In this document: piece by piece, positions 6,708-7,690 of the stretch | Position numbering within the stretch: position 1 is the stretch's first letter | How the letters are laid out: each line of letters starts with the position of its first letter | From: Verrucomicrobiales bacterium | Lineage (GTDB): Bacteria; Verrucomicrobiota; Verrucomicrobiia; Verrucomicrobiales; DEV007 | Direction of reading: 5' to 3' | Assembly (NCBI GenBank): GCA_007123695.1 | Contig: SLGN01000390.1 | Coordinates: forward strand, 1-7,690 | DNA: 7,690 nucleotides | Made by a program: the position numbers and the translations under genes | The notes under the pieces: generated by a model | The model's input: the letters and a program-made list of their open reading frames with translations, nothing else | Told to the model about the DNA's origin: nothing | The model's database searches: none

Positions 6708-7481
6708 TCAGCGGACGCGGTAGATCTTCACGTCCTCGATCCACACGGTGCTGGGAACTAGGAAGCTGAACCAGCGCTTCACGGGGTGGGCGAATCCCTC
6801 GGAGCGGTGGGCCGCGATCGGCTTGCCGTCGATGGTCAGGCGCATCTCGTCGCCTTCGGTCACGAGGACGAGCTCGTGCCATTCCCCGTCGGCGCGCCAG
6901 GGGACGCGGACCTGCTTGGTCCCGAGCAGCGCGGCGAGTTCGTCGGGGAGGGGCTCGCCGCGCTTGCGGGATTCCTCGCGGCGGGCGCGGATGGCGAGGT
7001 CCATGACCCCGGTCTTGTGGTCCGACAGCTCGACGCTGTCGCCGCGCAGGGTGGCGTAGCAGAGGTGTCCGGCGTGGACGCCCTTGGTTTCGCGGTCGAC
7101 GAAGCCGAGCTTGAGCGATTCGTCGGGATTCAATCCGGGAAAGCGGAAGCGCACCACCACGCCTCCGTCGGCGAATCCGGCTTCGTGATGGATGTGGGCG
7201 GCGTGGCCGGCTTCCTTCGTCGCGCTCGCGATCTTGAGCACGCCGCCGTCGAGATCGGCCATCTTGATGTGCGGCACGCGGTCGGCGGTGGCGCTGTTCC
7301 AGCCTTTGCCGATGGCCGTGGCATGGTTGCCGCCCTCTTCGCGGTCGAAGGCGTCGTGGAAGATCAGCTCGCCTTCGGCAGCCAGCCAAGCAGCGTCACC
7401 ACCGGCGAAGACGACCCCGGAGAGGCAGGAAAGTCCGCAGAGGCAAATCAGAGCGGCGAGCGGGAGGTCGGGAAGCTTCAT
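6708..7481 (-). CDS. Secreted LamG/DUF1080-like beta-sandwich protein of unknown function
   Basis: The 257-residue product starts with a signal peptide: a short N-region with one Lys, a hydrophobic core rich in Leu, Ala and Cys, and a likely signal peptidase I cut after VFA (residue 26). There is no good lipobox, although three Cys lie in the core. The mature part opens with ELIFHDAFDRE (residues 38-48) and contains DGGVLKI (78-84). It later has GEWHELVLVTEGDEMRLTIDG (199-219) and closes with a VWIEDVKIYRVR strand. This strand pattern resembles concanavalin-like domains such as the 3-keto-disaccharide hydrolase family (DUF1080) often seen in PVC bacteria. A charged segment (about 165-192, rich in Arg and Glu) interrupts the domain and is probably a helical insertion. 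A His cluster HAAHIHHE sits at 93-100. Catalytic residues cannot be assigned, so carbohydrate binding or cleavage is only inferred. No Shine-Dalgarno precedes the ATG; the start rests on the signal peptide. Confidence 0.85.
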   Translation of the reverse strand: MKLPDLPLAALICLCGLSCLSGVVFAGGDAAWLAAEGELIFHDAFDREEGGNHATAIGKGWNSATADRVPHIKMADLDGGVLKIASATKEAGHAAHIHHEAGFADGGVVVRFRFPGLNPDESLKLGFVDRETKGVHAGHLCYATLRGDSVELSDHKTGVMDLAIRARREESRKRGEPLPDELAALLGTKQVRVPWRADGEWHELVLVTEGDEMRLTIDGKPIAAHRSEGFAHPVKRWFSFLVPSTVWIEDVKIYRVR

Positions 7482-7529
7482 GGTTGCGGGTCGGGTCGCC
7501 TGCGGGGCGAAGGCGCGAAAAGGAAACGG

Positions 7530-7690
7530 TCAGGGAGGCGGGGCGGGAGCTTCGGGGGCCTCTGTGCCTTTCTCCGCTTCAGGAGCCGCCCCGGCACCTT
7601 CTTCACCGCGAGCCGCAGCTCCGGTCAGCTTCTCCTCAAGTCCGGGCTCTTTTTGGAAGAAGACGTGGAGGCGCCCGTGCCGCCCTTCAG
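7530..7690 (-). CDS. C-terminal end of an unidentified gene, partial
   Basis: On the minus strand the frame ending in TGA at 7530-7532 is open to the window edge, giving 52 visible codons. It begins with a plausible folded end (GRLHVFFQKEPGLEEKL) and finishes with an Ala/Glu/Pro/Gly-rich tail ending APEAPAPPP. Such a tail is typical of a disordered C-terminus. Its stop lies 48 bases upstream of the ATG of the secreted beta-sandwich gene on the same strand, so co-transcription is possible. Too little remains to name a family. A chance open frame in GC-rich DNA is the alternative, but the good amino-acid balance of the first 20 residues and the same-strand spacing favour a real gene. Confidence 0.6.
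   Translation of the reverse strand, partial: EGRHGRLHVFFQKEPGLEEKLTGAAARGEEGAGAAPEAEKGTEAPEAPAPPP

Overview
The window is GC-rich DNA from what looks like a Gram-negative bacterium. Three lines of evidence favour a member of the PVC group, perhaps Verrucomicrobiota, but only tentatively: a giant filamentous-haemagglutinin-like exoprotein, a secreted LamG/DUF1080-like beta-sandwich protein, and genes that lack clear Shine-Dalgarno sequences. No ribosomal or other marker gene is present to settle the taxonomy.

About three quarters of the window (bases 3-5921, + strand) is one open reading frame that is already open at the left edge, so its true start lies upstream. It encodes at least 1972 residues of a beta-helical surface or secreted protein of the two-partner-secretion (TPS, FhaB/TpsA-like) type. 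The visible part has four zones. Zone one (about 3-370) holds short Gly-Val rungs. Zone two (about 370-915) is a segment I recognise from FHA-like proteins, including the G-T-L-L-I-D-P motif. Zone three (about 1149-5130) is a long array of 21 copies or variants of an I-G-H-G-G motif, each usually followed by a G-[DN]-I-x-V strand. Zone four (about 5130-5918) is a non-repetitive C-terminus with a charged, probably helical tail and no autotransporter barrel.

After a 95-base gap containing a strong GC-rich hairpin comes nadD (6017-6622, +), nicotinate-nucleotide adenylyltransferase, with all signature motifs. It converges on a minus-strand pair across an 85-base gap holding two small hairpins. 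The pair is a secreted beta-sandwich protein of unknown function (6708-7481) and, 48 bases upstream of it, the last 52 codons of a further gene with an Ala/Pro/Glu-rich tail (7530-7690) that runs off the right edge.

The genes do not form an obvious common pathway: NadD is housekeeping NAD biosynthesis, while the giant protein and the minus-strand beta-sandwich protein are both predicted to be exported. I saw no tRNA, rRNA, CRISPR array, insertion sequence or TpsB transporter gene. The most unusual element is the I-G-H-G-G repeat array, with its regularly placed histidines and block-wise pattern of conservation.
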